In this document: piece by piece, positions 1 to 12,131 of the stretch
Position numbering within the stretch: position 1 is the stretch's first letter
Layout: the number at the start of each line of letters is the position of its first letter
NCBI GenBank assembly: GCA_009760855.2
Contig: WPIO01000181.1
Span: forward strand, 368,001 to 432,000
Origin: Cristatella mucedo
Lineage: Eukaryota; Bryozoa; Phylactolaemata; Cristatellidae
DNA length: 64,000 nucleotides
Direction of reading: 5' to 3'
Notes under the pieces: model-generated
The model's input: the letters and a program-made list of their open reading frames with translations, nothing else
The model's database searches: none
Told to the model about the DNA's origin: nothing
Position numbers and translations under genes: made by a program

Positions 1-863
1 CCAAGGTAAGGACGTCCAAAGTCTAATGTAATAATCCCCACTTAAAGTGCTCACCTTGCTTCTCAGAGTAAACGCTCATGTTCACATTGTATTTTCTAAT
101 ACGCAGATCAATTATATGGAGTTTGTGGGACATTCTGGATCCCATTTTTGGCGCATTTCTCCATGTGAGAGTGAATCATCTACTCCTTACCTTCTGCGGT
201 GCAATACCTTTCATTAATGGTAAACCAAATATATACCTTCCCTGAAAGAGTTCTCTTGCTCTGTTTGCGTGAGTACTAAAGTTGCTCAGGGATTTTGTTG
301 ATCCGAAAGACGCGGCGAAGAGTTTTTTAAAATAATTTAGTGACGCTTTCACTAAGTAATTTTTCGTTATTTCTCGGTAAATTGCTAAGCACGTCAAAAG
401 TGCACCTGCTAGTTGAAAGAAACCTCTCGAGATCTATATAAAACATTTTACTCACCATTCTTTTACTCAGCGATAAAATAGAAAAACATTTTCATGTAAG
501 CTACGCACCTGTACAGTTAGAACTACCTACACGAGCTGCTCTGTTGTACTATGTCCGCATTATTCTTCGGTAATAGATTTAGATTAATTAGATGCATTCT
601 ATGTGAGAGAATCTTCTGTCTAAAGTCAGCCTAATAGATAAACTAAAAAACCTCAAAACTTCATAACCCTGACTTCGGCACCAAAGTTATTGTTGAACCA
701 GTGGTACTTTCTGTTTACTTTAGTTGTAAGGGATTAGAAAAAGGCAAACCGTACCCATGACAAATTTTGCCTGGTGTCTTTTACCTACTTTATCTTGCAT
801 TAGACATATTGAGACAGATGAAATTAGTCCTCATCCATTAAGAGATAAGCATGTAATTCCAAG

Positions 864-864
<1 letters not shown>
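1..864. other. Intron-like sequence without recognised features
   Basis: I see no gene here. The first bases, CCAAG|GTAAGG, look like the end of an exon and a strong donor, which could be the preceding LRR exon of the gene, but five bases cannot prove it. Confidence 0.35.
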
Positions 865-909
<45 letters not shown>

Positions 910-917
910 CGCGCGCA
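865..917. repeat. (CA)n passing into (CG)n microsatellite
   Basis: A run of about 15 CA units changes into alternating CG and GC. Both halves are alternating purine-pyrimidine tracts that favour Z-DNA. Confidence 0.9.
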
Positions 918-1308
918 CATATTGGTCATATATATCCATAGTGGGTTCAAGTCCTAATTCGCGAACGATTATTTCCTGTCTACTTGATCTTAATTTTTTA
1001 CATTACGGTGTGACTTTCGATAAGGTGACTAATCGGTGAAAATCCTTCGGAGATCTTTCTTCAGTTCGTACGCTCCCAAATCCATCGAACTAACATTGCG
1101 ATATCTTCCGACTTGACCACAGTTGAAAAGAAGCTAAAACTTTGCCTGTTCATGACAGCATTTCCTCCGTTCCACTAAATGGCCCTACTTTCTTCTGCTT
1201 TTGTGCTGTAACTCTGAATATTTTCACTAACCAATCGACGTGCTTCCTTTCAATCATCTCTAAAGTGCCTGGAAAGAGAGTTTTCTGTTGCACAAAGTAA
1301 GTATTTTA

Positions 1309-2050
1309 TAATAATAATAATAGGAACAAGCTTGATAAAGTGGAATCAGAGAACTCAATCTCTTTCTAGGCGCTTTGCATTTTCTGCAAAGGAATGGCTA
1401 TTGAATGGTGAGTGGCATTATGCTTGATAAGCAACATAAATAAACATGGTTAAGGGTGACATGCACAGGGTCAGCATGCAAGTGTGATTAATGGCAACAT
1501 GCACGGAATCAGCAGGCATAAGAACATAAAGAACAAATCACAGGGACCCACTAAATGCTGTCGTTAATAAGTGTGTTTTAATTTATTTTAAATGTAGTCA
1601 ACTCAGGGGATGTCGTGACGCAAGTCGGAAGTAAGTTCCAGGTTTTGGGAGCATACGAACTAAATGCACGGTCTCCTAAGGATTTGAGGTTCATACGAGG
1701 TATAAGTAAACAGTTAGTTTTGGAAAAGTGGGTGGTACGCTGCTTGGCCTGATGGGGGAGTAGATCTAATAGGTAGCCTGGAGCCAAAGAATGAAGGGAC
1801 CTACACGTGAGCAAAAGAACCTTGAAGTCGATCCGTTGTTTGACTGTTAGCCAGTGCAGGTCGGCAAGAAGTGGTGTGATGTGGCAACTGCGACGCTCGC
1901 GACGGAACGATTGCAATAACTGCCGTCGACGTTGGAGGAATGTGCTAGCTAACGACCTTTTTATAGATGCAAAATTGTGTAGCGATCTCATCAGTTTTTC
2001 TTCGGTCACAGGAATATTTTTGGCAATTGTTCATATTAGTTGGCTATCGT
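1309..2050 (-). mobile_element. LINE-A 3' fragment (L2/CR1-like), 5' truncated
   Basis: On the minus strand the element ends with the family 3' stem-loop and ATT tail (read on + as AATAATAATA near 1309). Inside, 1578-2009 encodes the end of the reverse-transcriptase ORF, with CHITPLLADLHWLTVKQRID and a C-terminal PKTWNLLPTCVTTSPELTTF. The N-terminal part of that frame is diverged. It is an inactive remnant in the first visible intron. Confidence 0.8.
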
Positions 2051-2172
2051 TCATGTTATCGTAACCTAAGAAGCCCTCGAAATAAATAAGACAATTGCAG
2101 CATCGTGATCAGCTAAAGAGAAAAATGTGACCAGAAAGCTGAGGTTTAGATATCAGCAGTGGATAATAGATT

Positions 2173-2173
2173 T

Positions 2174-2214
<41 letters not shown>

Positions 2215-2223
2215 CAACTATAT

Positions 2224-2315
<92 letters not shown>
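2173..2315. repeat. (CT)n-(AT)n microsatellite with CAACTA interruptions
   Basis: About eleven CT units run into roughly 120 bases of alternating AT. It is interrupted twice by TATATCAACTATATA and ended by the complementary TATATAGTTGATA, so it can fold into a cruciform. Directly after it the 16-bp unit GTGATACGTTATCAAA is partly duplicated. Confidence 0.9.
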
Positions 2316-2318
<3 letters not shown>

Positions 2319-2336
2319 GATACGTTATCAAAGTGA

Positions 2337-2690
2337 TACGTTATCAAAGATGCTAAGCAGCTTGTTGAGCACATTGAGAAGAATGAATGGTCAGACATAT
2401 TTCAGTCGGGATTCGACCGACGCCACTGATTCCACTGAAACTGCTCCTCTCCATATGACCAACGACATCCTAAGCAGCAACGGAGATCTTAATGTTACTG
2501 CCATGGATCTGTTTGATTTATCGAAGGCATTTGAAATTTTATATCGCAATATGCTACTAGAACCGCGGAGAAGAAAACTTGGTCTGCCAGACTACGCACT
2601 GGCATGTTTCACATCGAACTTGTGCGATCGTTTCAACATCCGTTTCGTGTCTCATAAGCGCAGCAGATCGCTTAGTAAAGACTCTTAGCT
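2337..2690 (+). mobile_element. LINE-B reverse-transcriptase fragment
   Basis: An open stretch (2317-2688) contains an FSRDSTDATDSTETAPLHM segment followed by NDILSSNGDLNVTAMDLFDLSKAFE. This corresponds to the conserved FQSGFRxxHSTETAL...LLDLSAAFD block of L2/CR1 reverse transcriptases. The order and spacing match the better LINE-B copy at 34060. The copy is truncated on both sides and no catalytic YADD is present. Confidence 0.65.
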
Positions 2691-2699
2691 GTTCTACTT

Positions 2700-3808
2700 A
2701 GTAATACTGAAGTGCAACCCTCATTCAGTTCTCATAATTTACAATTCCTATTAGATAAATGCTCAAAGTTTAAATTCTTCACGAGGAAGACTGGTTCTGT
2801 AGCAAGCCACATCGTCACCCGTGTCTAAGATTAGAGACTGCACACCGCGGTGGCTTGCTAAATATCTAACTCGTTCTGTCGACATGTCTGAATTAGATCA
2901 GCATGAGGTGAAGTGTTCAGAATTTAGTTAATATCGGAGAAGATCGAGCGCCAGCTGGGGAGACAATTTTATCGAGTGTGTGACCTTTGCTGCGACTTCA
3001 GTCATGCGCTTGAGCAACCAGAGAAAATTAGTTTAGCCAGAGCAAGAGATACATCTCATTAGGCATCATTAGGTCAGTTGTCAAAATATAGGTATAAGTT
3101 CCCCAGAATTAGTTAAAGATCGACTACATACGCATAGGCTAGAAAGGAGATCAGAGAAAAGTAAAAACGTAAAGGAACATTTATTACCTCGCGCGAAATA
3201 CATTGCTGTCACAATTGGCATCTTAATGCTTGACTGAATCAAAATAGTTAAACCTAAAGACTAATTTTCGGGGACTGCAATGGCTTGATCTATAGGGAAG
3301 AACGGATGGTATCCACCAATTCTCCACTAGTTGATTGATTTCTGGCTTTGAAAGAAGGAAGCCTGTTGTCATGGTATCGGTTATTGGCTGGCAGTGAATT
3401 TATTTAGGCCAAGGCTCAGTCAAAGCAATGCGGTCTAACGCTTTGTCACAAATAATACTGCATATAATCTAATTAGGCTGCACATTGAGCTAGGGATCCA
3501 AAGGCAGGCTTTACGATTGGCCGCTGGGGTTTTAGTAGGCCCGTTGACCATTAAGTTAGAGTGATTCACAACTGCTCTTGAGCAAGAGCTTGCTGAAGGC
3601 TCTAGACATGCTTGATCTCAGTGAAACAAAATCAGTTCCGGCCTATTGCACTCTTTACTGTAAAGAGATAAATAATTTTTTAGCATTATCTCAAGGAAGT
3701 TACCAGGGTTTTTATTAGAAATGAGTTCCAAGAGCTGAATTGCATACTAAATCCATAGCCCTATTTAACATTGTATTGTTAATTAGTGAATCTTCCTCTT
3801 CTTTTCAG
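2700..3808. other. Intron sequence, nothing recognised
   Basis: Roughly 1.1 kb of mixed-composition DNA with frequent stops on both strands. I see no repeat-family signature other than the polypyrimidine tract that leads into the exon at 3809. Confidence 0.4.
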
Positions 3809-3877
3809 CATTGGGTCTTCTCTGCTCCATCGTGCGTGCTTACATCATTACCGGAAAACTTTGGAAATTTTCTAATG
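3809..3877 (+). CDS. Exon: single degenerate leucine-rich repeat
   Basis: This 69-base phase-0 exon sits behind a strong polypyrimidine acceptor (CTCTTCTTTTCAG) and ends at a GTATGT donor. It encodes exactly 23 residues. The second half, VLTSLPENFGNFLM, fits the LxxLPxxFxxL part of the LRR consensus. The first half (HWVFSAPSC) keeps hydrophobic residues at positions 4 and 6 and a Cys where the consensus has Asn or Cys. Its length and phase equal those of the next two exons, which is the main support. A SINE-A copy begins only about 35 bases beyond the donor. It could be a decayed exon that is skipped in the mRNA. Confidence 0.7.
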
Positions 3878-3912
3878 GTATGTAGTATTGTTACATGAGA
3901 TGTGTACATGCA

Positions 3913-4122
3913 GCCGTGATGGCTGACTAGGTAAGGTGGTTGCTTTTCACGAACTCGGCCCCGAGGTCGTGGGTTCAAATACTGTGGTGGGCGATTCTTT
4001 ATCGCCACTGCAAGCGGTGGTGATAGCCATAAAGGCTCTTCTGTCGCTATACAAAAAGAAGCTGTTAAGTCAGCTGGTATTTATTTATTAAGTCAGCTGG
4101 TATTTATTTATTATTATTTATT
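3913..4122 (+). mobile_element. SINE-A (tRNA-like head, ATTT-type tail), copy 1
   Basis: Head GCCGTGATGGCTGACTAGGTAAGG resembles a pol III box A region. It is followed by the family's internal palindrome, a box B-like GGTTCAAATAC, the body CTTTATCGCCACTGCAAGC, and a tail AAGTCAGCTGGTATTTATTT that is duplicated in tandem here. It sits directly downstream of the 3809-3877 exon. Confidence 0.8.
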
Positions 4123-4899
4123 TATCCTTCAAGATTCTACACAATATTATAACGAGTTCTAACATAAAGTTTTATCGTAATACTTGTTGAAGCATTTTGT
4201 TAATTTGGCTTGAGCATGGTTAACAGCTAAAGAGCGATAAGAACCACCTTTATTTAGCGCTACATGCTAGGCTAATAAGTCATCACTGTCAGTACGTCAG
4301 CTGCTCTTTGTTATCCACCTCACTTTAAGTGCACGAAATAAAAAATTTACTACAGTACAACAGTGCAAAAACATTAATAATCATAACCGCTGATTTTCTT
4401 TTAGAACGATAGCTACATTTCTGCACAGGCTGCCTCCCGAAGGCCTATTCTAAGCTGCTCCGAAACTTAAAGAAAATGGCGGCTGAGGGTTTCTTTTATA
4501 ATTACTTTGTGAAAAGCTTAGCGTTAATTTGAAGAATACTTTTTTCGCCAGTCATAAATCTGCAAATACATTAGAACCAGCTCTAAATAGCTTGGATAAT
4601 CTTTCAGTTGTGAAACATGAAATTGACAGTCTTTCTCTTCGTTCTCCCTGCTATTAGTTCGACAACAGACACGATGGCAAACAAGTATCTATCACGCAGT
4701 ATTACATGAAGGTTAGGAAGGCAAGTATTCAGTAAAGTGGTACAAAATAACCTACCTATTCTAGGCAGTGCCCATTATTCGTGTAGATCACTTTGCAGCC
4801 CTTGCTTCTCAGGTAGTCAGTTCAAAAAAAAAAGCTGCAACGGGTAGCACTGGCGGCAAACACATGCGGATCTCATTCAGTATACAATATGTGCTCTCA

Positions 4900-6750
4900 T
4901 CCACATCTAAAGTCATATGTGAATAGCGATTCCTCAAGATCCTTGAAGTAGATGCTGTCCATGCGAGAGCATCTTCATCGCCTTGAAGCTTGTCAATCTT
5001 TCTTACGACCTGCCAGAATTCGTAGAATGCTACAATAAGACACACCATGATGATGAGATGCTCGACGAGTTTGCACTTCTGACGAAGCGCACAAGATTGT
5101 TACCAAGATTGCCCATGGTTACTGTAGTTCGTACCTGTTCCTCCAGGCAAAGGCTATGTCTAGCTTCTGTAAAAAATATGTTGAATCGCAGGTGCACAAC
5201 CCAAAAATCCTATGTCTACCATTAACCACCCCCTTTGCGGCTCTCAGGTCACTTTCTTAACTTGTGGCTGATTCTAGCTGATCTCACTTATCGAAAGTCT
5301 TTGTCAGCCACACAGGGAAGATCAAAGAGTCCATTCCTAAGGTGGCTGCATCCTTTCCGGAATTCTGTCTCTCAATAACCACCCCATAGGACTCTGCTCC
5401 CACAATTTCGTGCAGCATCTTGATGTATACATTCAAGGAGGCCGCGAGTGACCGAGTCCTAAATTTCATCATCCAATCACAGAAAACAACTAGTCCTGTA
5501 GACCCTATACCCATGGTGCTACTTCTACGATTTATAGATCTGTTGCTGCCTTGCACATATTATATAAAGACCTTGGCTTCAGGTCATGTCCCGGCCCCTT
5601 CCAAAAAACTACTCTCTCCCTCCTTCTGATGTGATTGCCAGGCACAACCTAGACTTCCAGTTCTATGCCGATGACGCTCACTTGTACCTTTGCTTTGGTC
5701 CCCACCCCTATATCGCGTCCAATTCTAAAGCCTCCCTTGCTTCGTTTATTTCTGAGATCAGAATATGGATAGCAGCAACTTTTTTAAACTGAATGAAGAT
5801 AAACAAACTTATTATTATAAGTAAACCAAGTATAACTAAGATAATGACATCCTTATCGCTCAAAATGAGTCATGCCAGCACATCTCCTGTTGCATCTGCA
5901 CGAAACCTAGCTGTCCTGTTCGTATGTGCCCTTGCACTAAGCGACCAAATAAACTATTTAGTACAGTTTGCCTACTTTCACTTACACAACATCGCTAATT
6001 ATTTTGGGCTATCTTTGAGGGGGATACTGCATGAAAATTTGTCCATGCATTTGTGACATCCCGTCTGGACTTCCCTAACTCAGTGATTGTTGGTTTAGCA
6101 GCTTTTGCAATAAGGAGCTGACAGTTGGGGCAAAACTCTGCAGCTGGGTTCGCCTGTCGGGAGAGTAGCAGTTTATGCGTCGCACAACTTCTCGCCGACC
6201 TACACTGGCTTCCAATCAAGTAAAGCGTCGAATTTAAAGTTCTGCTACTCACGTTTAGGTGCCTTCATTCTCTGGCTCCAGCCTGCTCATCAGAACTACT
6301 CCGCAACTAAGCTAGGCATTGTGCCACCTGGTTTTCTGAATTACTTCGCTTAGCAATACCTCATCCGAACCCAAATACTCTGGAGATCGTAACCATAGTT
6401 CGTATCCTCCTATAGCCTGGAACTCACTTAGGAGTGACGTCATGCCACCCCCTAGTTAGACTACATTTTTAATGAAGCTAAAACGTTCCTGTTTTTGACA
6501 GCATTAGGCAGTTACTTGTGATTTCTTAGTTATGTGCCTTTGAATTCTGAGTCTGTGCATGCTGGCTCTAACCAAACTTACACGTAGATACTGTGGATGT
6601 CTGCCTAACTATGTTTTACTTGTTACCACTGTGCTTGCTACTACTAAGCAATTGGTCAGTCTTTCTTTACAGCACAAGTAAAGTGCCTAGAAAGAGATCA
6701 AGGCTCGGCGGGCGCTATACAAACTTTCTAAGTACTTTTTATACTATTAC
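4900..6750 (+). mobile_element. LINE-A copy, 5' truncated and heavily mutated
   Basis: From about 4980 the segment reads as linker and RT sequence: YNKTHHDDEMLDEFALLTKR (around 5030), PSDVIARHNLDFQFYADDAH (around 5610-5690, with the YADD catalytic site) and STSPVASARNLAVLF near 5880. Parts between these are deleted, so 5590 jumps from the PAPFKK region to the YADD region. It ends with the family stem-loop near 6682-6725 (AAGTGCCTAGAAAGAGATCA). The 5' limit is uncertain. Confidence 0.75.
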
Positions 6751-7299
6751 TAGATTCCAGACTATTCAGACTGCAAATATAGATGTGTACGTAGTATACA
6801 TACATTTTTGGATTTCTTGCAGCTGCTAATATGAAATAGCATAGGTCACTGAAAGGATTTCAGATGATGAGGTAGTCAAATAATTCACGTAATTGACTTT
6901 ATGCTCATGTGGGCATTAATGTTAATAACAGTGCTATTGATAATAATATGTCATTTGCATAGCACCACAATAGGCTTTAATCTCTACCCATATGCCTTCC
7001 AACTAGCAGCTGGAGATTAAGTGTTTACGGATTAGAGGCACGCTTTGTGTTAACCATGCAAAAGCAAATGCCGTACTTTTGCCAGCAAGCTAACAAAACA
7101 AAGACATCCAGTATATGCTATGTGCATGTATATGTATATGTATAAGCTAGTATGTACTAAACAAAGACACCAATAGCGAGTGTTTGTTAATACCCCTGGC
7201 TTAAGTTGTCTACACTGAACGGTTTTTTAATAAAAGTATATTGCTAGATCATCTAGCGGGAATATGGCTGCTAATACTTGATTCTATTTCTTGTTATAG
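6750..7299. other. Intron sequence before the LRR exon
   Basis: AT-rich, with a short ATGTATATGTAT stretch near 7125. Nothing else is recognised apart from the acceptor tract of the exon at 7300. Confidence 0.4.
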
Positions 7300-7368
7300 C
7301 TGTCGACTTTGAACCTTTCGGGTAACAATCTGAAGGAGCTGCCTTCGAGTATGAAATACCTTATCAGC
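7300..7368 (+). CDS. Exon: single leucine-rich repeat
   Basis: This 69-base phase-0 exon is preceded by TTCTTGTTATAG and followed by a GTAAGT donor. It encodes one complete 23-residue LRR that starts LSTLNLSGNNLKELP, a textbook match to LxxLxLxxNxLxxLP. It follows the degenerate repeat exon and precedes another 69-base LRR exon, so each repeat here has its own exon. LRRs of this short type form the curved ligand- or partner-binding part of ROCO proteins. It is too short to show as an independent reading frame, and is recognised by motif plus splice sites. Confidence 0.9.
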
Positions 7369-9637
7369 GTAAGTAGGAGCATGCAAACGGCTGGCTATAT
7401 TGGCACATAGCTCGTGTAGCTAATGCTGTCAATAGTTTCGGTCGGCTAAAATCCAATTTAAATTTAAGGAAAAATTAGGTCCGCTGGCTTCACCTCAGAT
7501 GACATGCTGGAAGTGCACTTTCTCGCTTAATAATCAAGCCGCTAAAAGCCTTTACATTATAGCCAAGCCGAAACGATTGTGCTGTGAATATCCACAGTGA
7601 AGCGAATCTCAAGAAATAATTCTCAGTCCTTCAGGCGGTTGTGAAATGGAGAAGTAGGAAGGCTTTAAAAAGATCGGACAGCGTTTGGTTCACGAATCAT
7701 ATATTAATCAGTAGACTTCACTTTGACATTGGCCAGATCTGTTGTAAACTGATTTCACAATATCGCAAAAGCTGAACCTTTAAATTTTTTTCTAAAATAT
7801 GCTAGCTTTTTAAATAACAGGATATCCAGTTGATTCCATATTCTGGATCCATAATCTTGATCTAAATGATGCAATCTCTTATCTAACTGAAGAGAAACTT
7901 GATATTTCACCCTGTTATCCTATGTTCTATAGCTCAATTTGCCCAAGGATTTTCGTTCACGAGATGCGAAAGCCATGAATGGTTTTCCACTGAATTGTAA
8001 TGAGGTTTTGTAGACCCACAAGTTTAGGGTCATAACTCAGATCTAAAAGCCGCCACTTTTTGAGGAAAAAATCTAACTCGCCTCTGTATGAAACGGCATT
8101 CTAATATTTAGTCTCCCATCAACATTTTAATTGTGAATTAACTTCTCCCTACTGCATACTCTGACTTTTTTGCAATCGTACACACGTCAATCATGAAAAT
8201 TTTGAATTGAGGTTCTAACTGGATAGAAAGAAATCTTAGGCGATTGAACATATTGAGGGTTAATTTTTGAACTCGGTTCCTTGGTCAAAGAATAAAACAA
8301 AATAAAATCATATGACCCACAACGGATGGAGTACAAACTGTAGACGTAGCAATACATCTTTAATTTTTTAAATCACTCCATCAAGGTTATAGTACTTGGG
8401 TCTGTTAAACAGCTAGCACGATAGGAAGCACAATACTAGTAACCAGTATTCAGATAGCCAGATTGGAGTGAGAAATAGATAGGAATACAACTTTTACCAG
8501 CTTGTGTTAGGATGGCAGTAGGTTGAAGTGAGAGTTGATGCCACCACCGAGTAGAAGATCATTTTTGAACAGGGTATGTTGATTGATGGCAACGATACGC
8601 GAGGTAAGCTAGCCAATTCACTTTGAGTATATGACTTACCTATCTCTGAGTAATACTTCAAGTAGACGTACATTTTTGCAGCGTCATTGAATGCGAGGAA
8701 GAATCATATGCCACCGAGGTGTGAATTAAATATCTGCTGCGAGGGATTTGTCACCGTTCGATTGAAACACAGTGATGGACCAACACACAAATACAGCTGT
8801 GCAATATCTGCATACAATTTAAAGCCTACAGCGTGTTTTGCAATTCTTTCGATGAGTGAGAAGGGATTTTAATTTTGAAACGAAGCGCACCTATATCCCT
8901 AAAGTACCCAGTAACTTAAAGGTGAACCCGATAGCCATTTACCGATGTGACGCATTTTGAAAAAAATATCTAAATTAGAAAGAACCTGAACCATAGCAGT
9001 GCAGTGTCAGTGATTGTCAGGCGGAAGTCATGAAATGAGTGAAAAAGACTGGGTGATAAATGGCAGCAAACGCTACCAAAAAATCAAATCGTAACTAGCC
9101 AAAAAAGTATACCCAATTTAGAATTCCTGAGAAGGCCGTTATATAATAGCAACAGTGCTGCATTTACAGAGTGATTATCTTTTCTAAGCGACTAAAACTA
9201 GTGTGTAAGGTTTGTGGTTCCAATTTAAGCGGTCACATGCTTCGCCAAGACTATTGCTAATGTCTTATGTAAGAGCTGCAATTATAGATTGGACAGCGAG
9301 ACTGAACTTTTTCTTGCCCAGCGTGGACTTTACAATGCTTGGCTTGATAGCAGCTTCTGTTGAGAATTCAGAGAATTCAGTTGTAAACATAGATGTCGAG
9401 AGATATTTTTTATGCTATTCATGACAGGCTGGAAGAAATTTAGTGGCATCAGAAAAGAGGTGCAGGTCAGGTGCAGGTCAAGGGATTAGTACTGTTAATC
9501 AGACTGGGAGATAAACCCTAAATAAGTTCAACAGTGGGAAGGACTTGTATTAAGCAAGCATGAGGAACAGACGAGGTTTTTGTTTCTTTGAGACCCGCCT
9601 TTCTGAAGCTAACTATCTTGCAGGCATGGAAGCTAGA
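7369..9637. other. Intron sequence, nothing recognised
   Basis: About 2.3 kb with no long reading frames. I looked for further LRR exons (69-base units with AG...GT borders) and found none in frame. Confidence 0.4.
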
Positions 9638-10913
9638 AACTATGCCATGGGTGGGCAAACTTTTTGACTCGTGGGCCGCAATAGTTTCTAAAATTTGACA
9701 GAGGGGCCGGGCCAGAATAGGAGAATGGTGCGTCTGTGCGAAATAGTATAAATTAAATGTAAAAACCATTACATGAAAAGATTTGGCCTTGAACAGGCAG
9801 CAAAACACCATTTTACTTAGTTTATTGTTTAAATTGTTTTACAGATTTATTAATTTAATAAGTTAGTAATAAACTCCGTTTTAGTTTCAGTGGGAACAGT
9901 GTGGTTGGTCGTCTTTTTGCTAGTGCATCAGTGTCTGGCGTTATATTTGTTGTGGTAATTTTCAAGATAGATTCGAGGTGTTGGTCAGTTAACTTGGATC
10001 TGTGACGGACTTTGTTGATGCTCATGACGCTGATGAGCCAAACAACGTCAGCATCTTCTGTGCCATCCTCCGGAGGTTTGGAAACGTGGCTTCGTTAAGT
10101 GAAGCATACAAGTCGTTCAGTTTAAGAGAGTTGAACTTCTCCTTTAATACAGAGTCAGACTGAAGATCTATCAGTTCCAACTGCAGCTCCTGTGGTGCTG
10201 TTTCAGGGTCTTGTGACAGGGGACAGGAACCAGCTGAAGTAACTTTTTAATTTTTTCAAAGTCACAGAAACGACGGCAGAATTCTCCGTGCAGGTCGTCC
10301 GTGATTTGCTGCATTTATGCGCGTTTCGGGTCGCCTCTTTCTTCATGGCTAGTGTGGGGAAATGAGTGAAAGATTTGTTTGAAATTTGTCTGGACAAAAG
10401 AGTCAACTTGGATTTAAAGGCCCTAACATTTGTGTACATGGCATGCACAAATTGATCATTCCCATTTAGCTTGGTGTTCAGCTCATTCCTGTGTAAAAGT
10501 AGGTCCACAGCAAACGCAAAGTCACAAAGCCAGTTCTTGTCACTTAGCTACGGAAATTTTTCGTATCTCCCTACTAACTCCAAAAATGCAGTGATCTTCT
10601 CCTTAAGCTCTCACACTCTTTGAAAGACTGCCCAAACTTAGCCAGCACACACGAGAGTGGTAAATTAAGTCCTGGTGATCTGCATTGGTTTCTTCCAGGA
10701 ACGCAATAAACTGACGATGCTGAAGTCCCCTTGCTCGTATAAAGTTAAAAGGTTTTACGACTAGATTCACAACATGATTTAGCTGCAATTTAGACTTACT
10801 CAGAACTTCCTGATGAATGATGCAGTGAAGGAAATAAAATCCTGACCAGGATTTTCCTCTGTAAATTTTTCCTGCAGTCTTTCTAGCAGCCCAACGTTTT
10901 CCCAGTTAAATTT

Positions 10914-11260
10914 GGCGAGCCTGGAACTCCCTCCCGACCTGGGTCAGAACATCCCCTGACCTGACCACATTTAGAAAGAACTTAAAAACACATATTTAGG
11001 ACAGCATTTAGTGGGTCCCTGTGGTTTGTCCTTCATGTGCTTATGTGTGTTGACACTGTGCATGCTGCCACTAACCACACTTGCATGCTTACCCTGTGCA
11101 TGTCACCCCTAACCATATTATTCAATTTGCTTATCAAGCATGATTTTACTCACCATTCAATTGAATTTCCCGTTGCAGCAAATGTAAAGCGCCTATAGAG
11201 AGATTAAGTTCTCTGGGGGCACTTTATCAAGTGCATTATTATTATTATTATTATTATATC
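10914..11260 (+). mobile_element. LINE-A 3' fragment nested in the hAT element
   Basis: It starts within the ORF C-terminus (LELPPDLGQNIP in a shifted frame; TFRKNLKTHI-type end), continues through the 3' UTR (ACCACACTTGCATGCTTACC) and ends with the stem-loop GTAAAGCGCCTATAGAGAGA and (ATT)n at about 11234-11258. hAT transposase sequence resumes right after the tail, showing that the LINE inserted into the transposon. Confidence 0.85.
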
Positions 11261-11444
11261 CATACTAGGTGACATTGGCAAGTTTACTCTAAGGTAGCTT
11301 CATCCTCTCGATGACCGCAGACACCTGGTTATACAAGTAATCTCCCCTTCGTTTTTTCTTTCATGGACTCCATGATAAAATATTCCTCTGTGACCTCAAA
11401 ACTGTCGCTAATCCCTCGGATACAAATTAGGAGCTGAGCAGTAA

Positions 11445-12035
11445 TGTAATGTAATGTATCTCCGTCTGTAACTCCACAAAGTTATAAAGACTATGTGGGT
11501 GTTACGCGGGAGAGTTTTGTATAGCACACTCACAGCCTAAACGGCTTTCGGTACGCATTCGGTAGCCATCAAACTTCATCTCACGCAACGAAGAGAAGGT
11601 GGAAAGCATAGCAGAGTCAGGAGAGCATTTTAGGTAGTGACTAGCATGGAAGTAGCAGCTCAGGACCGCTAAAAAGAATGAGCCATAGCGGCAGTAGAAG
11701 AGCAGTTGTCGTTGCGTGAAAATTGTGGAAGCAGTTGCGGTTCAACAGTCTAGGACCTGCAGAGCTAAAGCATCTGTCGTCGCCAGCGGTCTTTAAGCGG
11801 GAGCCAAACCGTGGTGGGCCTTGTGGGTAAGCGTAAGAACTTTGCATTGCATCCGTTGCTCAACAGGCATCCATCCTAGCTCTTTCAGCAAAGGACTCAC
11901 GTGCTCAAACCTCTGGGACTTGAAGACTAGCCTTGCAGCCATATTCATTGTCAACTTCTGTGGCCTAGTTGCTTTCTTAGGTATCGCGACCAAAAGGAAA
12001 TTAGAATAATAGGCCGAGACGAGTGCATTTGTGAT
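11445..12035 (-). mobile_element. LINE-B 3' fragment nested in the hAT element
   Basis: On the minus strand it ends in a pentanucleotide tail seen on + as GTAATGTAATGTAATG. It encodes the end of a reverse-transcriptase ORF: RPQKLTMNMAARLVFKSQRF, ELGWMPVEQRMQCKVLTLTH, then RLKTAGDDRCFSSAGPRLL. It splits the transposase between its N-terminal part and the core. Confidence 0.85.
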
Positions 12036-12131
12036 GTTTGCAAGCCCACAAATAAACTATAGTTGGCCTTAGTTAGGATGTAATAGTTAAACATAAAATG
12101 ATCATCTTCAAATAATAATAATGCAATAAGG
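12031..12131. repeat. ~100-bp direct repeat, left copy
   Basis: It starts GCATTTGTGATGTTTGCAAG and ends AATAATAATAATGCAA. The right copy at 13128-13234 is nearly identical (one difference seen by eye). The copies lie about 1.1 kb apart, one inside and one outside the hAT transposon. Confidence 0.85.

Noticed and set aside
8687-8872. Open frame of 61 codons after a TTTTTGCAG
   Set aside because: In phase 0 the acceptor leads straight into a stop, and no domain or donor fits the host gene.
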